NCBI RefSeq assembly: GCF_036568125.1
Contig: NZ_DATCTF010000012.1
Coordinates: 179,404-243,403, forward strand
DNA: 64,000 bases
Source: Magnetovibrio sp.
Lineage (GTDB): Bacteria > Pseudomonadota > Alphaproteobacteria > Rhodospirillales > Magnetovibrionaceae
Direction of reading: 5' to 3'
The stretch's first letter is position 1, and every line of letters starts with the position of its first letter. Below the pieces are notes generated by a model. That model was given only the letters and a program-made list of their open reading frames with translations, was not told the DNA's origin and searched no databases. The position numbers were made by a program, and so were the translations under genes. Positions 18,447 to 26,385 of this stretch are shown here, in pieces.

Positions 18447-18626
18447 TTAATGCGCTGCGGCTTTGGCGTTGGGGTCGAGCACGAACACCTTGGAGCAATA
18501 CGGGCACACCGCCTTGCCGGTTTTGACGTCGATCTTCACGTAAACCCGGGGATGCCCACCGGATTCGGCATCGCCATCGCAAGAGACGGTGGTGGACGTC
18601 ACGGTGGTCGGGGCCGTGTCTGTCAT
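18447..18626 (-). CDS. Zinc-finger domain protein (zf-CHCC type)
   Basis: This 59-residue protein has Cys 16, His 25 and a CPYC knuckle at 41-44, matching the zf-CHCC family related to the mitochondrial complex I subunit NDUFS6. In bacteria, members are small and common next to core genes, with unknown precise roles. The start was chosen at the ATG at 18626, where GGAGG precedes it with good spacing. A longer frame upstream runs into the divergent ABC gene region. It sits 18 bases ahead of polA on the same strand. Confidence 0.85.
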   Translation of the reverse strand: MTDTAPTTVTSTTVSCDGDAESGGHPRVYVKIDVKTGKAVCPYCSKVFVLDPNAKAAAH

Positions 18627-18786
18627 GGTGGGGTTCCTCCGGACAAGATGGTATAGGGTGCACACTCTATATATTGACTTGCACGCCCACGCAAAGGGCT
18701 TACATTTCCCCCAAACATGAGCACGCGCGTTCAGCGGATGATACCCCAAGCGCCGCCGGTTGCAACGCCCCAAGGAGCTTAATTTC

Positions 18787-19758
18787 GTGACCTCCCTCGC
18801 CAACAGTACCCCCACCAACGCTGTGGAAATCCGCGATCTGTGCAAAACCTATAAGGCTCAGGGCAAGCGCGGCGAGATGCGCGCGCTTTCGAATCTCAAC
18901 CTGGACATTCCCCGCGGCTCCTTTTTCGGCCTGCTGGGCCCCAACGGCGCAGGCAAATCGACGTTGATCAACATTCTCGCCGGGCTGGTGCTGAAAACGT
19001 CCGGCGACGTGCGCATCTGGGATCACGACATCACCACCGACACCCGCGCCGCCAAACGCGCCATCGGCATCGTGCCCCAAGAGCTCAACATCGACCCATA
19101 TTTCACGCCCCGCGAAGCGCTGGAAGTTCAGGCTGGCCTATACGGCGTGCCCAAGGATCAGCGGCGCACCGACGAAATTCTCGAAGCGGTCGGCTTGATG
19201 GACAAGGCCTCGGCCTACGCGCGCACGCTTTCGGGCGGCATGCGCCGCCGCCTCTTGGTGGCGAAAGCGCTGGTGCACACGCCGCCGGTGTTGGTGCTGG
19301 ACGAACCCACCGCCGGCGTGGACGTCGAGCTGCGCCGCCAATTGTGGGCCTATGTGCGCAAGCTCAACGAAGACGGCGTGACCGTGTTGCTGACCACCCA
19401 CTACCTGGAAGAAGCCGAAGAGCTGTGCGATCGCATCGCCATCATCAACCACGGCAAACTCATAGCTTGCGATGAAACGAAGAATCTGATGGGAAAGCTC
19501 GACAGCAAACGCGTCACCGTGATGCTGACCGAGGATCTGGCCGCCGTGCCGGACAATCTCAACGCCTTCAACGTCACCCTCAAAGACCAGCGCGAGCTTG
19601 AATTCACCTATCAGCCGAGTCAAATTAAGTCGTCCGACATCATCACCGCGGTGCAGGACGCGGGCCTCAAGTTCGCTGAAATCGCCACCAAGGAACCGGA
19701 GTTGGAAGACATCTTCGTCCAGCTCACCAGTCAGCCGGACCAGACCACCAACCCTTAA
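18787..19758 (+). CDS. ABC transporter ATP-binding protein
   Basis: This is a 323-residue ATPase of an ABC-2-type exporter. It has Walker A GPNGAGKST, the Q-loop VPQELNIDP, the signature LSGGMRRRL, Walker B VLVLDEPTAGVD and the switch His in LTTHYLEEAEELCD. The C-terminal 90 residues form the regulatory domain seen in CcmA/YadG-like proteins. The start is a GTG at 18787 with AAGGAG nine bases upstream. An earlier ATG (18760) lacks such a site. No ABC-2 membrane protein is adjacent. The next gene is a DsrC-family protein 13 bases on, so the permease must be encoded elsewhere. What is transported is unknown. Confidence 0.92.
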   Translation: MTSLANSTPTNAVEIRDLCKTYKAQGKRGEMRALSNLNLDIPRGSFFGLLGPNGAGKSTLINILAGLVLKTSGDVRIWDHDITTDTRAAKRAIGIVPQELNIDPYFTPREALEVQAGLYGVPKDQRRTDEILEAVGLMDKASAYARTLSGGMRRRLLVAKALVHTPPVLVLDEPTAGVDVELRRQLWAYVRKLNEDGVTVLLTTHYLEEAEELCDRIAIINHGKLIACDETKNLMGKLDSKRVTVMLTEDLAAVPDNLNAFNVTLKDQRELEFTYQPSQIKSSDIITAVQDAGLKFAEIATKEPELEDIFVQLTSQPDQTTNP

Positions 19759-19771
19759 ACGGAACGTGGAT

Positions 19772-20086
19772 ATGAGCACACTAACCGCACCGACCGGGGA
19801 CGAAGGCTATCTGCTCGACCCCGCCGATTGGACCGAAGAGATCGCCGAACAACTGGCCGCCGCCGAGGACTTGGTGTTGACCGACGAGCATTGGAGCGTG
19901 ATCCGTTATGTGCGCGATTGGCATGCTGAGCACGGCGTCGCCCCCAGCGGCCGCGACGTCATCCAATTCATGAAATCCCAGGGGGCTTCGCGCAATCGAT
20001 TGTTCGAATTGTTTCCCTATGGTTATGTGCAGCAGACCTGTAAGATCGCCGGCATGATCAAGCCGCGCTCGTGGAGTACAGGCTGA
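19772..20086 (+). CDS. DsrC/TusE-family protein with one cysteine
   Basis: This 104-residue protein has the DsrC fold pattern, with GYLLDPADWTEEIAEQLA, LTDEHWSVIRYVRDWH and the C-terminal arm YVQQTCKIAGMIKPRSWSTG. Family knowledge: sulfite-reductase DsrC uses two arm Cys residues to carry sulfur as a trisulfide, and TusE keeps only the last one (CysA). Here the last Cys is missing and only the inner one (CysB, Cys 90) remains, an uncommon pattern. It could be a regulatory DsrC-like protein or a sulfur carrier working from one Cys. It follows the ABC ATPase with a 13-base gap. Confidence 0.85.
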   Translation: MSTLTAPTGDEGYLLDPADWTEEIAEQLAAAEDLVLTDEHWSVIRYVRDWHAEHGVAPSGRDVIQFMKSQGASRNRLFELFPYGYVQQTCKIAGMIKPRSWSTG

Positions 20087-20115
20087 ACCGACCAACCGCT
20101 TTCTTAGGCCTCCCC

Positions 20116-20652
20116 ATGCTCGACATTCTTCTCGCCAATCCCGCCGCTAATCTGGTCGGCGTTGTGTGCGTTGCGCTTGGCGCGACGTGGCCGCTCTACA
20201 AGACCCGTCGCGGCCTATTGTGGGCGCAAGCCGCCGTGCACGTAGCGTTTTCCACCCACTTCTTTTTGCTCGGCGCGTTCACCGGCAGCATCATGAACGC
20301 GTTGGGCCTGGGTCAAGCGTTGGCGGCCCTGCCGCTGGGCAAGCGTCCCGGTTTCAAGATCATATATCTGCTGACCTTGCCGTTGATCGCCATCGGCGCG
20401 TATCTGACCTGGCAGGGTTTGCCGTCGGTGTTTTCGTCGTTGGCGCTGGCGCTGTTCAGCATCGCGCGTTATCTGAGCAATACTTTGGTGATGCGGGCGT
20501 TGATGCTGGTGGCTATTCTCAGTTGGACCACCCACGATATGCTGGTGCTGTCGATCCCCGGCCTTGCCGCAGACGCATTGTCGTTCGCCACGTCGCTGTG
20601 GATGATCCGCACCGAGTTGCGCATGAACAAACTCGAACCGGCCAAGGCTTAA
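20116..20652 (+). CDS. YgjV-family inner membrane protein
   Basis: This 178-residue protein starts at the ATG at 20116, where a hydrophobic N-terminus, LDILLANPAANLVGVVCVALG, begins. It has five or six membrane helices: AAVHVAFSTHFFLLGAFTGSIMNALG, IIYLLTLPLIAIGAYLTW, and later SLALALFSIARYLS and MLVAILSWTTHDMLVLSIPG. This matches the YgjV (Imp-YgjV) family, whose function is not established. It sits 29 bases after the DsrC-like gene and 18 before the TAXI gene, probably in one transcription unit. Confidence 0.75.
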   Translation: MLDILLANPAANLVGVVCVALGATWPLYKTRRGLLWAQAAVHVAFSTHFFLLGAFTGSIMNALGLGQALAALPLGKRPGFKIIYLLTLPLIAIGAYLTWQGLPSVFSSLALALFSIARYLSNTLVMRALMLVAILSWTTHDMLVLSIPGLAADALSFATSLWMIRTELRMNKLEPAKA

Positions 20653-20670
20653 CGCGAGAAAGGACCGACG

Positions 20671-21945
20671 ATGAACAAAGACAGCCTACGCATCGCCGCC
20701 ATTTCCATCGTCGTGGTGTTGGCCGGTTTTGTGTTCGCCTATCAGTTCGTCGAACCCGCGCCGCCGCGTGAAATCACCATCGCCAGCGGCGGACCGAGCG
20801 GTGCATATTACGCGTTCGCCAAGCGCTATCACGATGTGTTGGCGCGCCAGGGCATCAAGCTCAACGTGCTGCAAAGCGCAGGTTCGATCGAAAACATCGC
20901 GCTGCTGTCGTCGGGCAAAGCCGACGTCGCGTTCGTGCAAGGCGGCACCGGCGACGCCGCCGCCAATCCCGAATTGGTATCGTTGGGATCGCTGTATTTC
21001 GAACCTTTGTGGGTGTTCGTGCGGGCGGGTTTGAACGTCACCAAGGTCATCGATCTGAACGGCCTCAAGGTCGCCGCGGGCGCCGAAGGCAGCGGCACCT
21101 GGGCGGTGGCGCAACAACTGCTAGCGCTCAACCGCATTCCCACGGATGCCCCCGTCATCGCGCATCTGTCGTCGGACGAAGCCGTGCGCGCGTTGCTGTC
21201 GGGCGGCATCGATGCGGCCTTTTTCGTCAGCTCGCCGAACGCGACATTGATCCGCGAACTGTTGCGCCAGCCGCGCTTGTCGTTGTTGAATTTCGATCGC
21301 GCCGCCGCCTATACCCGTCAACACCGCTATCTATCGGCGGTGACCTTGCATCAAGGGGTCATCAGTCTCAGCGACAACATTCCGACCCATGACACGACCT
21401 TGCTGGCCCCTGCGGCAACCCTGGCGGCACGCGAAGACTTGCACCCGGCGTTGCAGACATTGATCGTGCAGGCGGCGGCGGAAATTCACGGTTCCGGCGG
21501 TGTGTTCGAAGAACCTGGGCAGTTCCCCTCGACCCGCTATCTCGATTACCCCTTGAGCGACGACGCGCGGCGCTATCTGGAAAACGGCCCGTCGTTTTTG
21601 GAACGCTACCTGCCGTTTTGGGCGGCGGTGCTGGTGGACCGGCTGAAGGTCATGGTGATTCCGCTGATCACTTTGATGATCCCGTTGGCGAAAATCCTGC
21701 CGCCGGCGTATCGCTGGCGCATCCGCTCGCGCATCTATCGCTGGTACAAGGATTTGATCCGCATCGAACAAGCCGCGCTGAACGCTTCCGATCCGACCGA
21801 GCGCCAAGCCTTGATCAATGAACTGTCGACCATGGCCGACGAAGTGCGCGATTTACACGTGCCGCTGTCGTACACCGACGAGGTCTATAATCTACGCCTG
21901 CATATCGAAATGGTGTTGCGCACATTGAACGTCCCCGCGCCATGA
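20671..21945 (+). CDS. TAXI-family TRAP solute-binding protein with C-terminal membrane anchor
   Basis: TAXI proteins bind solutes for TRAP transporters. After an N-terminal membrane helix (AAISIVVVLAGFVFAYQFV), the sequence shows the family core ITIASGGPSGAYYAFAKRY, NVLQSAGSIENIALLSSGKADVAFVQGG and SLYFEPLWVFVRAG. The unusual part is the C-terminus. A second hydrophobic segment (VMVIPLITLMIPLAKILPPAY) is followed by a basic, helical tail of about 90 residues, so the binding domain is tethered at both ends. No TRAP permease is adjacent. The gene precedes the GNAT gene by an ATGA overlap. The ligand is unknown. Confidence 0.88.
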   Translation: MNKDSLRIAAISIVVVLAGFVFAYQFVEPAPPREITIASGGPSGAYYAFAKRYHDVLARQGIKLNVLQSAGSIENIALLSSGKADVAFVQGGTGDAAANPELVSLGSLYFEPLWVFVRAGLNVTKVIDLNGLKVAAGAEGSGTWAVAQQLLALNRIPTDAPVIAHLSSDEAVRALLSGGIDAAFFVSSPNATLIRELLRQPRLSLLNFDRAAAYTRQHRYLSAVTLHQGVISLSDNIPTHDTTLLAPAATLAAREDLHPALQTLIVQAAAEIHGSGGVFEEPGQFPSTRYLDYPLSDDARRYLENGPSFLERYLPFWAAVLVDRLKVMVIPLITLMIPLAKILPPAYRWRIRSRIYRWYKDLIRIEQAALNASDPTERQALINELSTMADEVRDLHVPLSYTDEVYNLRLHIEMVLRTLNVPAP

Positions 21946-22445
21946 GCGGCGTGCGCATCCGCCCGGCCAGCCCTAATGATAGCGCGCCCGTCAGCGCGCT
22001 GCTCAAAACGTCTTACAGCCTGTTGCTGGCGCGCGATTATTCAGCGGAGGTGCTGGATCTGGCTCTGCCGCTGATCTGTAAGGCCAACCCCGCTCTGTTG
22101 CAGTCCGGCACCTACTATGTCGCCGAAAGTCCGGACGGCTTGATCGTCGGTTGCGGCGGCTGGACCCCACAGCGCCCCGGAACCGGGGACGAACGCGACG
22201 GCCTCGGCCACATCCGTCATTTTGCCACCCATCCCACCTGGACCCGCCAAGGCATTGGCCGCGCGCTGGTGGAACGCTGCAAAACGGACGCCCGGGCAAG
22301 CGGCATCAGCCGCTTCGAATGCTATTCCAGTTTGTCGGCGCGCAATTTTTACGCCGCACTGGATTTTCGCGCCTGCGGCTCCATCGATGTCCGCCTCAGC
22401 GATGCATGCGTATTTCCCAGCGTGCATATGGAATGCGCACTTTAA
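21942..22445 (+). CDS. GNAT-family N-acetyltransferase
   Basis: This 167-residue protein carries the acetyl-CoA binding motif A as HPTWTRQGIGRALVERC, with the (R/Q)-x-x-G-x-G loop, preceded by a beta strand VGCGGWTPQ and followed by RFECYSSLSARNFYAALDF near the end. It would acetylate an amine on a small molecule or protein; the substrate cannot be read. Its ATG overlaps the stop of the TAXI gene by four bases, and its own end overlaps the convergent VOC gene by four bases, a very tight layout. Confidence 0.9.
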   Translation: MSGVRIRPASPNDSAPVSALLKTSYSLLLARDYSAEVLDLALPLICKANPALLQSGTYYVAESPDGLIVGCGGWTPQRPGTGDERDGLGHIRHFATHPTWTRQGIGRALVERCKTDARASGISRFECYSSLSARNFYAALDFRACGSIDVRLSDACVFPSVHMECAL

Positions 22446-22873
22446 GCCTGTCCCGGGGTAAACTTCTGGCCTGAAACAGCGGGGTGATAGAGCGGCTGCA
22501 CAATGTTGCCTGCCGGATCCTTGCAATGAAAACTGCGCGCGCCGTCGCTGTGATCGTGCGGCGTGTCCAATACATCGACCCCCTGGGCTTTCATGAACCG
22601 GTACCAGTCTTCCAGGTCTTGTTTGGTGTCGACGATGAAGCCGAAATGGTCCATCCAGCCGCCGTCCGCCCTTGCCTCTTTCGCAGCATCCGCTGAACAC
22701 CGCCCCAAGGACAGATTGTCGTTGCCGAGCGTCAGATACACCAGATTGGCGCTGGCGCGATTGAGTACCTTCATGCCGATGATGTTGACGTAGAAGTCTT
22801 CACATTCTTCCAGATTCGGCACTTTAAAAGCGAGGTGGCGCAGGCCGTTGAAAGGGTTGGGTCTTGAATTCAC
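22442..22873 (-). CDS. VOC-family metalloenzyme (glyoxalase-like)
   Basis: This 143-residue protein has the beta-alpha-beta-beta-beta pattern of the vicinal oxygen chelate superfamily. It begins RHLAFKVPNLEECEDFYVNIIGMKVL, continues with WMDHFGFIVDTKQDLEDWYRFMKAQGV and ends with FHCKDPAGNIVQPLYHP. A His in each half (RHLAF, DHFGF) and a Glu/Asp near the end are the usual metal ligands. Reactions in this superfamily range from glyoxalase to dioxygenase, so the role is not defined. It is divergent from the ABM gene. Confidence 0.88.
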   Translation of the reverse strand: MNSRPNPFNGLRHLAFKVPNLEECEDFYVNIIGMKVLNRASANLVYLTLGNDNLSLGRCSADAAKEARADGGWMDHFGFIVDTKQDLEDWYRFMKAQGVDVLDTPHDHSDGARSFHCKDPAGNIVQPLYHPAVSGQKFTPGQA

Positions 22874-22924
22874 GGGTGGTTTCCCTTACTTGCGGTGTCA
22901 TCGTTGGTTCCCCAGGAGATAGTC

Positions 22925-23242
22925 ATGTATTGCATCATCGTCAAAACCCAATTGCAGCCCGGCGTGCGGAAAGCGTTTCTCGACGCCATGCTGCCCAACG
23001 CCGAGGCCTCTGTGCGCGACGAACCCGGCTGCATCGCATTCGACGTCTTGGAAGCACGCGACGAGCCCGACACCTTTTACCTCTATGAAATCTACGCCAG
23101 CCCGGACGCCTTGAATGCGCACAAGGAAACCCCGCATTACAAAGCGTGCCGCGCGGTGGTCAACGACCTGATCGCCGAACAATCGGTGATCCGTGCCGAC
23201 ATCACCGCGCTGAACCCGGCCAACCCGGGTCTGCGGCCTTAA
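22925..23242 (+). CDS. ABM-domain monooxygenase (YgiN-like)
   Basis: This 105-residue protein is a single antibiotic-biosynthesis-monooxygenase domain. It has MYCIIVKTQLQPGVRKAFLDAM, EPGCIAFDVLEARDEPDTFYLYEIYASPDALNAHKETPHYKA, then LNPANPGL. Small proteins of this fold act as quinol monooxygenases or heme-degrading enzymes, usually as dimers without cofactor. The start at 22925 has AGGAG seven bases upstream. A strong bidirectional terminator follows. Confidence 0.9.
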   Translation: MYCIIVKTQLQPGVRKAFLDAMLPNAEASVRDEPGCIAFDVLEARDEPDTFYLYEIYASPDALNAHKETPHYKACRAVVNDLIAEQSVIRADITALNPANPGLRP

Positions 23243-23246
23243 ACGC

Positions 23247-23283
23247 AAAAAGCCCCCGCGCAACATCGGCGCGGGGGCTTTTT
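23247..23283. terminator. Bidirectional intrinsic terminator
   Basis: The perfect stem AAAAAGCCCCCGCGC / GCGCGGGGGCTTTTT has a seven-base AACATCG loop. T-runs occur on both strands, so it can end both the ABM gene from the left and the DsrC-like gene from the right. Confidence 0.93.
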
Positions 23284-23304
23284 CAAACCGACGTCAAGCG
23301 GGGC

Positions 23305-23634
23305 TTAGTAGCCGCCCTTGCGCTTGGTTTCCGGCAAGCCGGCAATTTTGGTCGCCTGCTTGGACGGCTGCATGGGGAACAGGTCATACAGGTCCTTGGT
23401 CGACGGCTTTTCGCCCCAAACGGCGGCCATGGCTTTGACCATGTTGCGTTCGTTGGGCTGATTGGCGTTGTTGTTAATGTATTCGTCACGCAGGAAGTTG
23501 ATCAGATCCCAGTGCTTTTGCGTCAACTCGGGAATCGCTTCGGCGATGGCGATTTCTTTGGCGATGTCTTCGTTCCAGTCGTCCAGGTTGACCAGAAAGC
23601 CTTTATCGGTGGTTTCGATATCTGCGTAACCCAT
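23305..23634 (-). CDS. DsrC-family protein without cysteines
   Basis: This 109-residue DsrC/TusE-fold protein has KGFLVNLDDWNEDIAKEIAIAE, LTQKHWDLINFLRDEYINN and the arm PSKQATKIAGLPETKRKGGY. Both arm Cys residues are absent: CysB is Thr and the last Cys is replaced by a basic tail. Family knowledge: Cys-less members have been called RspA and treated as regulatory. It is therefore unlikely to carry sulfur. Its presence with the one-Cys protein at 19772 suggests a regulatory pair. It is divergent from the binding protein at 23833; a CTGCAA-T-TTGCAG inverted repeat lies at 23695-23707 in the promoter region. Confidence 0.88.
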   Translation of the reverse strand: MGYADIETTDKGFLVNLDDWNEDIAKEIAIAEAIPELTQKHWDLINFLRDEYINNNANQPNERNMVKAMAAVWGEKPSTKDLYDLFPMQPSKQATKIAGLPETKRKGGY

Positions 23635-23832
23635 CTGTAATCCTCACTGTTTTCGTCGTTTTTTTGTTCACCTGACCAGGCTCTCTGCAATTTGCAGGGC
23701 CGATCTATATGAGATTGACCTAATATAATATCGAAATTGGAACATTTCTAGACGCATGTTTTGCGTGTTCGATCCCTGGGATAAAAAAAACCTTGAAGAC
23801 CTGCCTCATCGATTCCCACCTTGAATGGTACG

Positions 23833-24645
23833 ATGAATATAGACAAACCCCTTCAAGGATGGCTTGATCGCGCTTTGGCGTTTCCTCGGTTGGTGCTGTT
23901 GAGCGGATCGCTTCTCATGCCACTCGCCGCGACCTCGAACGCTTACGCCAAGGAGATGGCGGACTCGCCGCCCGATTCCAGTGCGCCGATCTTGGTTTGC
24001 ACAAATCAGACCAACGCCATTCATCAGATCGCCGCCGATTTTATAGTTGAAGCGTACAAACGCATTGGGCGCAACGTCGAATTCGTCGACCTGCCCAACC
24101 GTCGTTCATTGATGCTCGCAAATGAAGGCGATTGCGATGCCGAAACCATTCGCATCGCCGACATGGGGAAAACGTACCCCAATCTGATCGCCGTGCCGGT
24201 CATCGTGACCGAATTGCAAGCCGTCGCATTTATGGGCCACGATGACAAAACCGATCATTCATTGATCAATGATTGGAAAGACATCCAGGGCCTGGAAACA
24301 GCGATCATCAACGGCGAAATTTATGCCGAACGCAACACGGCCAATATGAGCGTGAGCAAGGTCCGCACCTACACGCAACTGTTTACGATGCTTGAACAAG
24401 GCCGCATCGACGTCGCCATTGGAATTCGCCGTGTGGGTCTGGTGGAAAGGTCTCGCAATTTTCCAAACGCATCGTTTCATGTACACGGCGCCCCGTTATT
24501 GCGCGCGCCTATGTACCATTACATTCACCGCAAAAATACGCATCTACTGCGCCCGCTCACCGAGGTCCTCAACGCGATGCGCGCAAGCGGCGAACTGGAT
24601 GCCCTCAACGCCCAGGCGCTTGACCGCCTGATGTCCCAGCCGTAA
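23833..24645 (+). CDS. Periplasmic substrate-binding protein (PBP2-like)
   Basis: The ATG at 23833 gives a 270-residue protein; a TTG four codons upstream is also in frame. A signal peptide, RLVLLSGSLLMPLAATSNAYA, is followed by a two-lobed fold: PILVCTNQTNAIHQIAADFIVEAYKRIG, then VDLPNRRSLMLANEGDCDAETIRIA, and a C-terminal helix. It resembles family 3 extracellular solute-binding proteins but lacks an adjacent permease. It may bind an amino acid or polar metabolite, and sensory use is also possible. It is convergent with the DUF2336 gene, 14 bases apart. Confidence 0.75.
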   Translation: MNIDKPLQGWLDRALAFPRLVLLSGSLLMPLAATSNAYAKEMADSPPDSSAPILVCTNQTNAIHQIAADFIVEAYKRIGRNVEFVDLPNRRSLMLANEGDCDAETIRIADMGKTYPNLIAVPVIVTELQAVAFMGHDDKTDHSLINDWKDIQGLETAIINGEIYAERNTANMSVSKVRTYTQLFTMLEQGRIDVAIGIRRVGLVERSRNFPNASFHVHGAPLLRAPMYHYIHRKNTHLLRPLTEVLNAMRASGELDALNAQALDRLMSQP

Positions 24646-24659
24646 GGCGGGTATCTGAC

Positions 24660-25910
24660 TTAGTTGCCGAAAAACTCCAGCAACCATTCCATTTCGTCCT
24701 CGGTCAGAGGATACAGCCCCCCTTCCGTTTTGATCACTTTGCTCGGCGTGATCGCGCCCAGGCGTTTTTGCATCAGCAAGATGCTTTCCGGCTGCAAACC
24801 GGCTTTCCAACTGAGCGCCACAATGGCCTTGGGGTTGTTTGAGCGGGCAATTTGTTCGACCGTGCCCGGCGTCATCTCGCCCAGAACGGCCAGCGCGGCG
24901 ATGGCGTACTCTTTTTGTCCGGCCTTGAGCGCGCTGTCCACCATATCGGGCACCAGATTTCCTTCGGCGTGCAGCCTTTTGGCTTTGGCGTAAGCCGTTT
25001 CTTGGCCGGCCGTCGCCTCCTCTTCGGCCGCGAGATCAAGCCGCCAAGAGACCTCTTCACGTACCGCCTTGGCGGTTTCAGGGTCCAAATCCTTGCGATT
25101 GAGCAACGCCTTGATCAAATGATCGGCGACGAAATCGGCCAGCCGCAAGGCCACACTCTTGGGCAGCGTCGGACGATGCACCAAGGGGTCTTGCAGCGAT
25201 TTGACGGTGCGCGAACGATCGCAGATCCGCTCCAGCAAATCTTCTTTAATGGAAACCGAGCCGTTGCCCAGCAGCTCCGCCACCGCCGCCGTGTCGTTGG
25301 CGGCGAAAATCTTTTCCATGACCTCGTCGGTCAGGTTGGAACGGCGCGAAATCGCGCTCAACGCTCCTTCGACGGGATTCAGGTTGATGATCTGTTGCAG
25401 ATCGTATTCGGTCAGCACCGGCGAATTTTCCAGCACCGGGGCGCACACCATCAGCTCGGAATCCTCGGCCAGGTGGCGGATCACCTCGGGCGGCGCGTCG
25501 GCCATGTCCTTGAGCGTTTCGGCGACGATTTGGCGAACCTTGGTGGCTTGATCGCGCGCCAGGGTCTCCAACGCCTCGTAGGTCATTCGTCGTAGCTTAT
25601 CGACCTCATTGGCGCTCAGGCCCGGCGCCAGCTTTGAGATTTTTGCCGCCAGCCGGCTGCGTACGCCTTCATCTTCATCCTTGGTCAGCAGCACGTCCGC
25701 CTGACGCGGGGTGGCGGAATTGTCGGCAATAGCGGCGCGCACGGACGCGACCTTATCGGTGGCGAGAAAATAGAGAATTTCCGGTTGCGCGTTGGGATGT
25801 TCGGCGACCTCTTGGCGCACCTTGACGTCTTCATTTCGCGCCAATTCCTTGGCTTCTTCGTAATCGAGGGTCTTGCCCTTGCGAAATTTTTCCAACAAGC
25901 CTTTGAGCAT
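24660..25910 (-). CDS. DUF2336 domain protein, HEAT-repeat-like
   Basis: This 416-residue protein starts at the ATG at 25910. It is a series of helical repeats, for example KVRQEVAEHPNAQPEILYFLATDKVASVRAAIADNSATP, followed by the DUF2336 core with LENSPVLTEYDLQQIINLNPVEGALSAISRR. DUF2336 proteins are common in Rhodospirillales and Rhizobiales and have no agreed function, although the repeats suggest protein binding. The end is a conserved YPLTEDEMEWLLEFFGN. It lies next to the tRNA-Arg gene but reads away from it. Confidence 0.8.
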   Translation of the reverse strand: MLKGLLEKFRKGKTLDYEEAKELARNEDVKVRQEVAEHPNAQPEILYFLATDKVASVRAAIADNSATPRQADVLLTKDEDEGVRSRLAAKISKLAPGLSANEVDKLRRMTYEALETLARDQATKVRQIVAETLKDMADAPPEVIRHLAEDSELMVCAPVLENSPVLTEYDLQQIINLNPVEGALSAISRRSNLTDEVMEKIFAANDTAAVAELLGNGSVSIKEDLLERICDRSRTVKSLQDPLVHRPTLPKSVALRLADFVADHLIKALLNRKDLDPETAKAVREEVSWRLDLAAEEEATAGQETAYAKAKRLHAEGNLVPDMVDSALKAGQKEYAIAALAVLGEMTPGTVEQIARSNNPKAIVALSWKAGLQPESILLMQKRLGAITPSKVIKTEGGLYPLTEDEMEWLLEFFGN

Positions 25911-26066
25911 GTCTAACCGTCTCACCTTCCCAATGCGCGCCCCCTCGCCCCACGTGAGGCCAAGTTCCTCATATAATTGACCGAATGAAGACCCGCGGCA
26001 AGTCCGCACTATGTGTAAGTGGAACCTTGCGGTGATGCGACCTTATCGCTAATGTGCGCCCCGTAA

Positions 26067-26144
<78 letters not shown>

Positions 26145-26385
26145 ATTTACAAGGAGTTAGCGTTTTGTCGCTAACTCCTTATTTATTGACGGAAGCATGG
26201 CGGAAGCAACTGGCGTGCTGACGACAAAACATTTCACTTATTGGCTATGGCAGATGCAACTAAATGGGCATCTGCGTTTGACAGTTAATTCACCACCGAA
26301 CTAGGTTGTCTTTTAGAGTTTGGGGCATCAAACTATCTGCAGCTTGGATTTCCATGCATTGCCCCACAATAATGAGAAAATAATA

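Noticed and set aside
26320..26385. TTG start for dndC adding 22 residues
   Set aside because: The extra residues have no family match. The GTG at 26386 has a more plausible ribosome site.
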